Part shown: positions 1 through 5,525 of the stretch, one piece after another
How the letters are laid out: every line of letters starts with the position of its first letter
Numbering within the stretch: position 1 is the stretch's first letter
NCBI GenBank assembly: GCA_934370915.1
Contig: CAKRNI010000137.1
Span: 1 to 6,829 of the forward strand
Source: an uncultured Lachnospiraceae bacterium
GTDB lineage: Bacteria; Bacillota; Clostridia; Lachnospirales; Lachnospiraceae
Reading direction: 5' to 3'
DNA: 6,829 bases
Position numbers and translations under genes: made by a program
Notes under the pieces: generated by a model
Told to the model about the DNA's origin: nothing
The model's input: only the letters and a program-made list of their open reading frames with translations
The model's database searches: none

Positions 1-35
1 TTACAAGATCTGATTACACCACAATATTTATATTA

Positions 36-55
36 TGCGGATAATCTTTTCCGCA
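36..55 (-). terminator. Possible weak hairpin downstream of the alcohol dehydrogenase gene
   Basis: A perfect 6-bp inverted repeat (TGCGGA at 36-41, TCCGCA at 50-55) with an 8-nt loop lies about 40 nt past the adh stop codon. In the minus-strand RNA a second, overlapping 7-bp stem can form between GCGGCUG and CAGCUGC (about 54-80). No U-run follows on the minus strand, so an intrinsic terminator is not established. It may only be a 3'-end stabilising structure. Confidence 0.3.
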
Positions 56-93
56 GCTGCTTAGCACCCTCACAGCCGCATCTCAAATTATCG

Positions 94-1275
94 TTAAAAG
101 TCAACTTCAGTTCCGTAATATGTGCAGGTAAGCAGCTTCGCCATATTCGCTGGATCGATCTCTCTCGGGTTCGATCCGGTACATGCGTCGCCAACCGCGA
201 GTTCCGCGATACGATCCACCTTCTCCTTGAATTCGTCCTCATTGATACCGAATTCTTTCAGTGTCTTCGGGATATTCAATTTCTCATTGAATTCATTGAT
301 CTTCGCGCAGAGACTGTTGATCAGGGCCTGTCTGGATCTTCCCTCTAATCCCATTCTTCTTGCGATCTCCGCATAACGGTCAGCCGCGACGGTATCCTTT
401 GCGTTATACCGGATGACATACGGAAGATAGATTGCGTTCGCGCATCCGTGCGGAATATGTCCGGTGGAGAATGCAGCTCCCGTCTTGTGAGCCATAGAGT
501 GAACGATTCCAAGAAGTGCATTGGAGAATGCCATTCCCGCGAGACACTGCGCGTAATGCATCTCCTCTCTCGCATGGGTATTTCCATTGTAAGATGCCGG
601 AAGGTATTCCAGAACCATCTCGATCGCCTGAAGTGCCAGCGGATCCGTAAACGGTCCGTTTAATGTGGAGACATACGCCTCGATCGCATGGGTCAGGGCA
701 TCCATACCGGTATAGGCAACCTGTTTCACCGGAAGTCCCATCACGAGATCCGGATCTACGATCGCAACGTCCGGAGTAATATTAAAGTCAGCCAGCGGAT
801 ATTTCACTCCGGTCTGATAGTTTGTGATAACAGAGAACGCTGTTACCTCGGTAGCTGTACCGGACGTGGACGGAATCGCCGCGAATCTTGCCTTCTGTCT
901 CAATTCCGGGAAGCTGAACGGAGTGATCAGATCTTCAAATGTAGTCTCCGGGTACTCATAGAATGCCCACATCGCCTTCGCCGCATCGATCGGGGATCCG
1001 CCGCCCATGGATACGATCCAGTCCGGCTCAAACTTACGCATCGCTTCCGCGCCTCTCATAACGGTCTCCACCGACGGGTCCGGTTCTACGCCCTCAAAGA
1101 CTTCAACTTCCATTCCACCGTCTTTTAAGTAATGAACAGCCTTGTCAAGGAATCCCTGGCGTTTCATAGAACCGCCGCCTACTACGAGAAATGCTTTCTT
1201 TCCCTTCAGATTCTTCAGTTCTTCCAGACATCCTTTTCCATGATAAATGTCTCTCGGTAATGTAAATCTTGCCAT
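94..1275 (-). CDS. Iron-containing (group III) alcohol dehydrogenase
   Basis: The 393-residue product has the full length of the group III, metal-dependent alcohol dehydrogenases. These are cytosolic enzymes that interconvert aldehydes or ketones and alcohols with NAD(P)H, often to dispose of reducing power in fermentation. The N-terminal dinucleotide-binding half contains GGGSPIDAAK (about residues 91-100) and SGTATEVTAF (138-147). The C-terminal helical half carries the metal site: by alignment with FucO-type enzymes the ligands are D192, H196, H259 and H273, within GMDALTHAIEAYVS and HSMAHKTGAAFSTGHIPHG. All four are present. The segment KYPLADFNITPDVAIVDPDLV (158-178, interrupted by no gap) resembles the ADH half of AdhE. 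The start at 1275 is preceded by AAAGGAG about 10 nt upstream. The gene has its own promoter (1394-1422) and is monocistronic as far as the window shows. The substrate cannot be told from sequence; a butanol or ethanol dehydrogenase role is plausible only. Confidence 0.95.
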   Translation of the reverse strand: MARFTLPRDIYHGKGCLEELKNLKGKKAFLVVGGGSMKRQGFLDKAVHYLKDGGMEVEVFEGVEPDPSVETVMRGAEAMRKFEPDWIVSMGGGSPIDAAKAMWAFYEYPETTFEDLITPFSFPELRQKARFAAIPSTSGTATEVTAFSVITNYQTGVKYPLADFNITPDVAIVDPDLVMGLPVKQVAYTGMDALTHAIEAYVSTLNGPFTDPLALQAIEMVLEYLPASYNGNTHAREEMHYAQCLAGMAFSNALLGIVHSMAHKTGAAFSTGHIPHGCANAIYLPYVIRYNAKDTVAADRYAEIARRMGLEGRSRQALINSLCAKINEFNEKLNIPKTLKEFGINEDEFKEKVDRIAELAVGDACTGSNPREIDPANMAKLLTCTYYGTEVDF

Positions 1276-1387
1276 ACGCTCTGTTCTCCTTTCACAGTTC
1301 TGTCACTACAGACAGGGATCTCAAGTTTCCGACCTGTATTTCACAGGTTTTATCAGGAACTAATCTCGCTTCGCTTTCCTAAGCTCT
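1276..1387 (-). promoter_or_regulatory. adh 5' leader with competing short hairpins
   Basis: The distance from the predicted start site (about 1387) to the adh ATG is about 112 nt. It holds a perfect 6-bp inverted repeat with a 5-nt spacer (1332-1348, ACCTGT and ACAGGT) and a 5-bp one with a 4-nt spacer (1299-1312, TCTGT and ACAGA). The ACAGGT arm can alternatively pair with CCTGT at 1312-1316 as read on the minus strand, so the two structures compete. The element near the start codon also places the Shine-Dalgarno between CTGT and ACAG. That this regulates translation or elongation is inference; no known riboswitch was recognised, and a protein operator is equally possible. Confidence 0.35.
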
Positions 1388-1393
1388 ATAAAT

Positions 1394-1422
1394 ATTATAT
1401 CATTGTTAAATAATTAACGCAA
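1394..1422 (-). promoter_or_regulatory. Probable sigma-A promoter of the alcohol dehydrogenase gene
   Basis: On the minus strand a perfect TATAAT (-10, 1394-1399) lies 17 bp from TTGCGT (-35, 1417-1422, three of six consensus positions). The surrounding DNA is very A+T-rich (1386-1455), as is usual upstream of clostridial promoters. The predicted transcription start is near 1387. No copy of the LexA box is present, so adh is presumably controlled separately from the polymerase operon. Confidence 0.6.
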
Positions 1423-1450
1423 GCATTTTATTGTTGATTTTATAACATTT

Positions 1451-1888
1451 TTATATTGTCTCACTTAACTTTTCATGAACAGTGATTGCGAGATCAAAAA
1501 CATCTTCCAGAAGAATTCTTTCCCCCTCCTCTAAAACCAAACAATGGCTCTCCTCGTCCACTCTCTTTATATGCCCGGAGATCGTTCGATATGCTCCGCC
1601 GTCCTTCTTTTCATCGGGTACAAAAAAGGTTACGGTAATTTCCGGCCTGGATTCCTGTTTCTCCAATAGCAGCCGCAGATTCTCATTCAGCTTTTCCTTT
1701 TCGTACTCATCCAGCTCGATCCGTTTTTCCGTGATCCGTTCCGTCTCCTTCAGTGCGGCACCAAATCCGGTGAGCGCAGCAAAAGGGGCAAACTGGGCTG
1801 CCCTGTCCCTCACCGGCATCCGGGTATGCTTTGATTCTCCCGGATATGGAAGATCGATCATATCCCGATATTTCTCCCATGTACTCAT
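1451..1888 (-). CDS. YolD-like protein, partner of the Y-family polymerase
   Basis: The 145-residue protein belongs to the YolD-like family, which in Firmicutes is encoded next to UmuC/UvrX-type translesion polymerases and is proposed to play a UmuD-like accessory role. The family signature MPVRDRAAQFAPFAALTGF is at residues 24-42. A strongly charged, probably helical segment follows (about 47-80). The C-terminal part (about 84-135, with ITVTFFVP, TISGHIKRVD and ILLEDVFDL) looks like a small beta domain. The start codon overlaps the polymerase stop codon in ATGA (1885-1888), and GGAGG lies 9 nt upstream inside the polymerase gene, so translational coupling is likely. It is the last gene of the SOS-controlled operon. 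No clear terminator follows it before the adh promoter. Confidence 0.9.
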   Translation of the reverse strand: MSTWEKYRDMIDLPYPGESKHTRMPVRDRAAQFAPFAALTGFGAALKETERITEKRIELDEYEKEKLNENLRLLLEKQESRPEITVTFFVPDEKKDGGAYRTISGHIKRVDEESHCLVLEEGERILLEDVFDLAITVHEKLSETI

Positions 1889-3435
1889 GCCCTGTGACCT
1901 CCGATCTGGCTGTTCCGCCTTACCGCGGTCGCGCCCTCTTCCAGATTCATTCCCTTTAAGACTGCGTTCTTTCCGAATTTTTTCTTGATCTCCAGAACCG
2001 CCTGCTGTATCCGCTTTTCCCGCGCAAGTTCGTCCTCTTCCCTCTTTTTCTGCTCCACCTGCGCGCCATAATCAGTAAAGAGATTCAGTTGTTCATACTC
2101 TTCTCTCTTTTGCTCCGTTCCCTCGCAGACAACATGGTTTGCAGAAAGCGTGATCCGGCGCACCAGAAGCTTCGGATCGATGATCGCATCATAAAGATCC
2201 ATAACTGCATCCGTGATCCGTTTCGCGGAAGAAGTCGATTCTCCGAGATTTCTGGACCCGTGGGCATGCTTTGGGACCTGCCTTCCGTAGCGGTCTGTGG
2301 AAATCTCCCCGCGGTAGTTCTTTCCGAGTTTCGAATCACTCAGGTTTTCGATGTCGTATCCAATCGTCAGAACTACCTGATCCGCTGTCAGCTTCTTATC
2401 CACAAGATCCAGCGCAAGAAGATCCGCCATCTCCCGCACGACAAGCTTTGCCTTTTCTGCCGGGTACGGACAGGATAGAACCTGCCCGGATCCGACGCTG
2501 TGGTTCTCCGGCCGGTATGCTTTGATATCCGCGATCGTACAGGGCTCATATCCCCAGGCATGGTCGATCAGAAGTTCCGCGTTGACACCGAACATCCGGT
2601 ACAGAAGATCTTCGTTATAATAATCGTTTTCCTTTCCGAGGGAGCATCTGGCGATATCCCCCATCGTGCAGATTCCCCGTTCTTCCAGTTTTTTCGCGTA
2701 TCCCCGGCCCACACGCCAGAAATCCGTCAGCGGACGGTGTCCCCACAGATATCTCCGGTAGCTCATCTCATCCAGTTCCGCGATACGCACTCCGTCCGCG
2801 TCCGGTTCGATGTGCTTTGCCATAATATCCATAGCGATCTTTGCAAGGTAAAGATTCGTTCCGATCCCCGCGGTTGCCGTAATTCCGGTTTCTTTCTGCA
2901 CATCCCGGATCATTCGTGTCGTCAACTCATGCGCCGACATATAGTATGTCTCAAGATAGGAAGTCAGGTCGATAAAGACCTCATCGATCGAATAGGAATG
3001 GATATCCTCCGGTGCCACATATTTTAAATAGATCTGGTAAATTTGTGAACTTTTCTCCATATAGTGGGCCATCCGCGGCGGCGCGGCAATAAAATCCAGC
3101 TCAAGATCTGGTCTTTTCGCCAGTTCGACCACATCACAGGAGCTTCCCGTGAATTTTCCACCGGGGGCCCGCCTCCTTCTCTCCCGGTTCACCTCTTCCA
3201 CCTTCTGCTCCACCTCAAAGAGGCGCGCCCGCCCGGGAATCCCGTACGCCTTTAAGGAAGGCGACACCGCAAGGCAGATCGTTTTCGAGGTCCGGCTCCG
3301 GTCCGCGACGACAAGGTGCGTCGTCATAGGATCCTGTTTTCGATCCACCACCTCCACGGAGGCATAGAACGATTTCAGGTCGATCGCCGCGTAGATTCTG
3401 TTTGATCTATCCATCTTGCTCATTCTATCCGCCAT
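1885..3435 (-). CDS. Y-family translesion DNA polymerase (UmuC/UvrX/DinB-like)
   Basis: The 516-residue enzyme is a Y-family polymerase that would copy damaged template DNA in the cytoplasm, error-prone and without proofreading. The catalytic palm shows IDLKSFYASVE (residues 18-28, metal ligand D19, steric-gate position Y24) and SIDEVFIDL (149-157, metal ligands D151 and E152). The thumb has TATAGIGTNLYLAKIAMD (186-203), followed by a helix-hairpin-helix-like FWRVGRGYAKKLEERGI (239-255) and the little-finger domain (about 310-435). QLNLF at 449-453 is a textbook beta-clamp-binding pentapeptide. The tail ends in RNSQIGGHRA, which I recall as common in this clostridial subgroup. I chose the ATG at 3435 because AAGGGAGA lies 6 nt upstream. 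An upstream ATG at 3498 would add 21 residues unlike the family and would overlap the DUF4317 gene. The gene lies 46 nt after the DUF4317 gene and overlaps yolD. It is closer to UvrX/YqjW-type than to canonical DinB, but the subfamily is not certain. Confidence 0.93.
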   Translation of the reverse strand: MADRMSKMDRSNRIYAAIDLKSFYASVEVVDRKQDPMTTHLVVADRSRTSKTICLAVSPSLKAYGIPGRARLFEVEQKVEEVNRERRRRAPGGKFTGSSCDVVELAKRPDLELDFIAAPPRMAHYMEKSSQIYQIYLKYVAPEDIHSYSIDEVFIDLTSYLETYYMSAHELTTRMIRDVQKETGITATAGIGTNLYLAKIAMDIMAKHIEPDADGVRIAELDEMSYRRYLWGHRPLTDFWRVGRGYAKKLEERGICTMGDIARCSLGKENDYYNEDLLYRMFGVNAELLIDHAWGYEPCTIADIKAYRPENHSVGSGQVLSCPYPAEKAKLVVREMADLLALDLVDKKLTADQVVLTIGYDIENLSDSKLGKNYRGEISTDRYGRQVPKHAHGSRNLGESTSSAKRITDAVMDLYDAIIDPKLLVRRITLSANHVVCEGTEQKREEYEQLNLFTDYGAQVEQKKREEDELAREKRIQQAVLEIKKKFGKNAVLKGMNLEEGATAVRRNSQIGGHRA

Positions 3436-3481
3436 AGCCCGTCTCCCTTCCGATATCAATTTTCCTTTTCTCCACATACCT

Positions 3482-4126
3482 TCACAAAATATATGCACTC
3501 ACCGGCAAGATCATATTCAAAAAATCCCTATGCGGATGCGCCGGATCCGCTTCAAACACCTGGATCCGCCCATTATCCGGTCCCCGGTCCTTAAACGCCG
3601 GAAACATAAATCCGCAGACCGGCATCCCCGGCTCATAATCTCCGCTCACCGGGCACACCGCACAGATCAGGAAACGGTAAACTTCCTCCGATTCCCAAAG
3701 GCTTTCCTTATCCTTTGCCTTTCTCGGAACATCATAATTCCCGTGAAAGAAATAGACCGCATAATCCCCTGACGCCGGATATTTTTCCCCAAACACTTCA
3801 TAAAAAATATCAAGCAGTGCATCGTTTTTCAGCTCACACTCCCGCAGTGCGCAGAGCAGCTGCCACACACTCCCGGGCTTTTTCTCCTCCCCCGAAAAGA
3901 CATATTCCTTCAACGCCACATTCGTCTCCGAAAACGGGATCGTCTTCGCGATATCAAGATTCTTCTGCTGATCCGGCAGGGAGAGCTGACGGAAATTCTT
4001 ATTAAATGTCCCGTCTACAAACCCGTCCCTATCCAGATAGGCCCCGGCGATCCGGTCAAAGCAGTTTCTCTTCAATGTCATTCTTCTCGTAAGCTCCAGC
4101 ATATCCTCACGGTTGATCTGATTCAT
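3482..4126 (-). CDS. Short DUF4317 family protein, first gene of the SOS operon
   Basis: The 214-residue protein matches the DUF4317 family as I remember it. Family-like blocks are: the N-terminus NREDMLELTRRM (5-16), NCFDRIAGAYLD (21-32), LCALRECELKNDALLDIFYE (91-110), FHGNYDVP (127-134), ESEEVYRFLICAVCPVS (145-161) and GFMFPAFKDR (172-181). Family members are usually about 400 residues. This one stops at PVSAYIL, roughly where the second half would begin, and the short region between CICP-like and GFMFPAF blocks is also reduced. Only 46 nt remain before the polymerase gene, so no second half is left nearby. It may be a natural short variant or a C-terminally lost one. The function of the family is unknown. 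The start is supported by CGGAG 7 nt upstream. Being first behind a LexA-box promoter, with the polymerase and yolD behind it, suggests a role in the DNA-damage response. No signal peptide or membrane segment is seen. Confidence 0.82.
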   Translation of the reverse strand: MNQINREDMLELTRRMTLKRNCFDRIAGAYLDRDGFVDGTFNKNFRQLSLPDQQKNLDIAKTIPFSETNVALKEYVFSGEEKKPGSVWQLLCALRECELKNDALLDIFYEVFGEKYPASGDYAVYFFHGNYDVPRKAKDKESLWESEEVYRFLICAVCPVSGDYEPGMPVCGFMFPAFKDRGPDNGRIQVFEADPAHPHRDFLNMILPVSAYIL

Positions 4127-4318
4127 ATATTTTCTCCGTTTTCTCTGTTATTTAGTCTTAGCTTTTATTCAGTCTTATCCGTCATCTTCCAGCACTCCAA
4201 AAAACTACAGAACCTGTCACCAACATCCCTTACTAATACATGGCCGCTAAATGTCTCTGCGGCTTTCCTGATATGATTTATCTCGATTCCAGACTCAATT
4301 CTCTCCCTAAAATCTTAT
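4127..4318 (-). promoter_or_regulatory. Long untranslated leader of the SOS operon
   Basis: About 190 nt separate the predicted transcription start from the DUF4317 start codon, and I see no convincing gene in them. The leader RNA contains a 5-bp stem (GCCGC and GCGGC, 4243-4263, 11-nt loop) and a small ACAG-AAC-CTGT palindrome (4207-4217). In the minus-strand RNA the palindrome is followed by AG and then UUUUUU (4199-4204), but a 4-bp stem is too weak to call a terminator. Two tiny ORFs (14 and 6 codons) occur but lack support. Confidence 0.4.
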
Positions 4319-4324
4319 GTCTCC

Positions 4325-4353
4325 ATTATACATGCAGAACATATGTTCGTCAA
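4325..4353 (-). promoter_or_regulatory. Sigma-A promoter of the DUF4317-polymerase-yolD operon
   Basis: On the minus strand TTGACG (-35, 4348-4353, five of six) and TATAAT (-10, 4325-4330, six of six) are separated by exactly 17 bp. This predicts a start near 4318. The spacer contains the LexA-type palindrome, so repressor binding would block RNA polymerase directly. It is the only good minus-strand promoter I found upstream of the three-gene block. Confidence 0.8.
4336..4349. promoter_or_regulatory. LexA (DinR-type) SOS box
   Basis: The 14-mer AGAACATATGTTCG contains the perfect palindrome GAAC-ATAT-GTTC. It fits the Gram-positive LexA/DinR consensus (CGAAC, four bases, GTTCG) at all but the first base. 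It sits between the -35 and -10 hexamers of the minus-strand promoter and precedes an operon encoding a translesion polymerase, exactly where SOS repression is expected. LexA itself is not encoded in the window. Confidence 0.85.
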
Positions 4354-4434
4354 GACTTTCTATCCTTTCCTTCTTACAAGACTTAAAGACTTACAGGACC
4401 TGCTGCCGACAGCTTCTTCCAACTGCATCGCAAC
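4354..4434. other. Intergenic stretch without recognised features
   Basis: Between the SOS promoter and the terminator of the small-protein gene lie about 80 nt. They hold no gene, no good promoter and no repeat beyond a short ACAGG-A-CCTG palindrome near 4394-4403. It may include upstream promoter contacts for the SOS operon. Confidence 0.4.
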
Positions 4435-4474
4435 AAAAAAGACCCCGCAGAGCATTCACACGCCCCGCAGGATC
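4435..4474 (-). terminator. Strong intrinsic terminator of the 72-aa protein gene
   Basis: The minus-strand RNA from 4474 to 4441 can fold into a continuous 15-bp stem (counting G-U pairs) closed by a 4-nt GUGA loop. Six consecutive U residues follow it directly (A-run 4435-4440 on the plus strand). The hairpin begins about 22 nt after the stop codon of the 72-aa gene. On the plus strand no good T-run follows, so it acts mainly leftward. It insulates the SOS operon promoter from upstream transcription. Confidence 0.9.
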
Positions 4475-4496
4475 CCCCAATTTCTCTTTTCCAAAT

Positions 4497-4715
4497 TTAG
4501 ATGGAATGCAGTCTCACATACTCCCAGGTATAAGTGCCGCTCTTTCCTTCGTCTTCAAGGATAAACGGTGTGATCTCCTTATACCCTTCATCCTCCATCA
4601 TATTTGCCGCCTCAAGACATGACTCAAGGTTATTTTCAAAATCTACGGAAATATACGGATTCTTGTCGGAATCTCCGTTGCCGTCCTGATCTAAATGTGC
4701 GATCGCGTACTGCAT
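4497..4715 (-). CDS. Small acidic hypothetical protein (72 aa)
   Basis: I do not recognise this 72-residue protein. It begins MQYAIAHLDQDGNGDSDKN and ends YTWEYVRLHSI. It has 16 Asp/Glu against four Lys/Arg, so it is strongly acidic, with no signal peptide or membrane helix. The alternating pattern in the first and last thirds (YAIAHLD, YISVDFE, ITPFILED, YTWEYVRL) and a helix-like middle (LESCLEAANMMEDEGY) suggest a small alpha/beta fold. The Asp-rich DQDGNGDSDKN loop superficially resembles a calcium-binding loop, but no EF-hand helices flank it. I chose the ATG at 4715 because AAAGGAAG lies 8 nt upstream; an ATG at 4736 lies within or before that site and has no ribosome binding site of its own. 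A strong promoter and terminator support it as a real, single-gene unit. Confidence 0.75.
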   Translation of the reverse strand: MQYAIAHLDQDGNGDSDKNPYISVDFENNLESCLEAANMMEDEGYKEITPFILEDEGKSGTYTWEYVRLHSI

Positions 4716-4756
4716 ATTGGTAACTTCCTTTCTCATAAATATTTTTGATCAATCTG

Positions 4757-4785
4757 ATTATAGCATAGCGCGGATAGGATATCAA
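4757..4785 (-). promoter_or_regulatory. Extended -10 promoter of the 72-aa protein gene
   Basis: On the minus strand TTGATA (-35, 4780-4785, five of six) and TATAAT (-10, 4757-4762) are 17 bp apart. TG one base before the -10 hexamer gives an extended -10 element. The start would fall near 4750, inside the palindrome TTGATCAA (4745-4752), leaving a leader of about 35 nt. Two copies of GATATCA (4778-4784 and 4789-4795), 11 bp apart, overlap the -35 region and could be an operator. Confidence 0.8.
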
Positions 4786-4795
4786 GTAGATATCA

Positions 4796-4944
4796 GTAAT
4801 TATTCCTGTTTTTGCCCTGTCTGTTATTTCCTGTCCTTTCCCTGTTTTCTGTTTCTTCCTAATAGAATGCAGCCTCTGTCCATACGAGTCGTTTTGAATC
4901 GGATGATACCGTGAAAATCCTCAAAAACAAAGGCTTTCGTCTTC
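4796..4944. other. Divergent intergenic region with CCTGT repeats
   Basis: This part of the gap between the 72-aa gene and greA holds no credible gene. It includes a pyrimidine-rich tract (about 4801-4860) with CCTGT at 4805, 4816, 4830 and 4841, spaced 11, 14 and 11 bp. The remainder (4861-4944) shows nothing recognised. No terminator was found. Confidence 0.4.
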
Positions 4945-4973
4945 TTGACAATCCATGTTGTTCACGCTATAAT
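4945..4973 (+). promoter_or_regulatory. Fully consensus sigma-A promoter of greA-lysS
   Basis: TTGACA (4945-4950) and TATAAT (4968-4973) are both perfect and separated by the optimal 17 bp. The predicted start is near 4980, giving a greA leader of about 62 nt. Such a promoter suggests strong constitutive expression, as fits a transcription factor and an aminoacyl-tRNA synthetase. No operator was recognised around it. Confidence 0.9.
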
Positions 4974-5042
4974 ACAGAGAATGTAAAGCTAAAAATTATA
5001 AAGGGTCATTCTGCCCCGAAACAATAAGAAAGGTAAGACGTC

Positions 5043-5525
5043 ATGGCTGATAAGAAACATATTTTAACTTATGCAGGACTGAAAAAATACGAGGATGAGC
5101 TTCAGGATCTGAAAGTAAACCGCCGTCGTGAGATTGCCCAGAAGATCAAAGAGGCAAGAGAACAGGGAGACTTATCCGAGAATGCCGAGTACGATGCTGC
5201 GAAAGACGAGCAGAGAGATATTGAGTTAAGAATCGAAGAGCTCGAGAAGCTGTTAAAGAACGCGGAGGTCGTTGTTGAGGACGAAGTAAACCTTGACAAG
5301 ATCAACGTCGGATGTATCGTAAAGGTTTACGATGTCGATTTCGACGAGGAGATGGAATTCAAGCTCGTTGGTTCCACAGAGGCTAACAGCCTTGAGAATA
5401 AGATCTCCAATGAGTCCCCGGTCGGACACGCGCTGATCGGAAAACGCGTTGGCGACGTTGTTGACGTAGAGACACAGTCCGGAGTTATCCAGTATAAGGT
5501 ACTCGATATTAAAAGAGTCGATTGA
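5043..5525 (+). CDS. greA: Transcription elongation factor GreA
   Basis: The 160-residue protein has the usual GreA length (about 158). GreA enters the secondary channel of RNA polymerase and stimulates cleavage of backtracked RNA, releasing stalled complexes. The N-terminal coiled coil (about residues 10-75) carries the acidic tip GDLSENAEYDAAKDEQ (42-57). D43 and E46 correspond to the two catalytic-tip acids (D41 and E44) of the E. coli protein. The C-terminal FKBP-like domain spans about 83-158, with the family motifs SPVGHALIGKRVGDVV (125-140) and an ending in YKVLDIKRVD. AGAAAGG lies 9 nt before the ATG. The gene follows a consensus promoter and is followed by lysS after 96 nt, an arrangement common in Clostridia, so the two are probably an operon. 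Confidence 0.97.
   Translation: MADKKHILTYAGLKKYEDELQDLKVNRRREIAQKIKEAREQGDLSENAEYDAAKDEQRDIELRIEELEKLLKNAEVVVEDEVNLDKINVGCIVKVYDVDFDEEMEFKLVGSTEANSLENKISNESPVGHALIGKRVGDVVDVETQSGVIQYKVLDIKRVD

Noticed and set aside
3436..3498. Upstream polymerase start at 3498 adding 21 residues
   Set aside because: The added residues (MHIFCEGMWRKGKL...) do not resemble the family N-terminus, and the extension would overlap the DUF4317 gene. The ATG at 3435 has a good ribosome binding site.
4199..4217. ACAG-GTT-CTGT hairpin followed by a U-run as a leader terminator
   Set aside because: The stem is only 4 bp with two A-U pairs, too weak for intrinsic termination, unlike the 15-bp terminator at 4435-4474.
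4160..4230. Two tiny overlapping ORFs (14 and 6 codons) in the SOS operon leader
   Set aside because: They overlap as ATGA, which looked like a coupled leader peptide. Neither has a properly spaced ribosome binding site, and such short ORFs are expected by chance.
4317..4622. Plus-strand ORF of 101 codons
   Set aside because: It runs through the SOS promoter, the terminator and antisense to the 72-aa gene. It has no ribosome binding site and a low-complexity composition.
4717..4914. Plus-strand ORF of 65 codons in the divergent intergenic region
   Set aside because: It crosses the minus-strand promoter of the 72-aa gene and has no ribosome binding site. Its Cys/Phe-rich product comes from a pyrimidine-rich tract.
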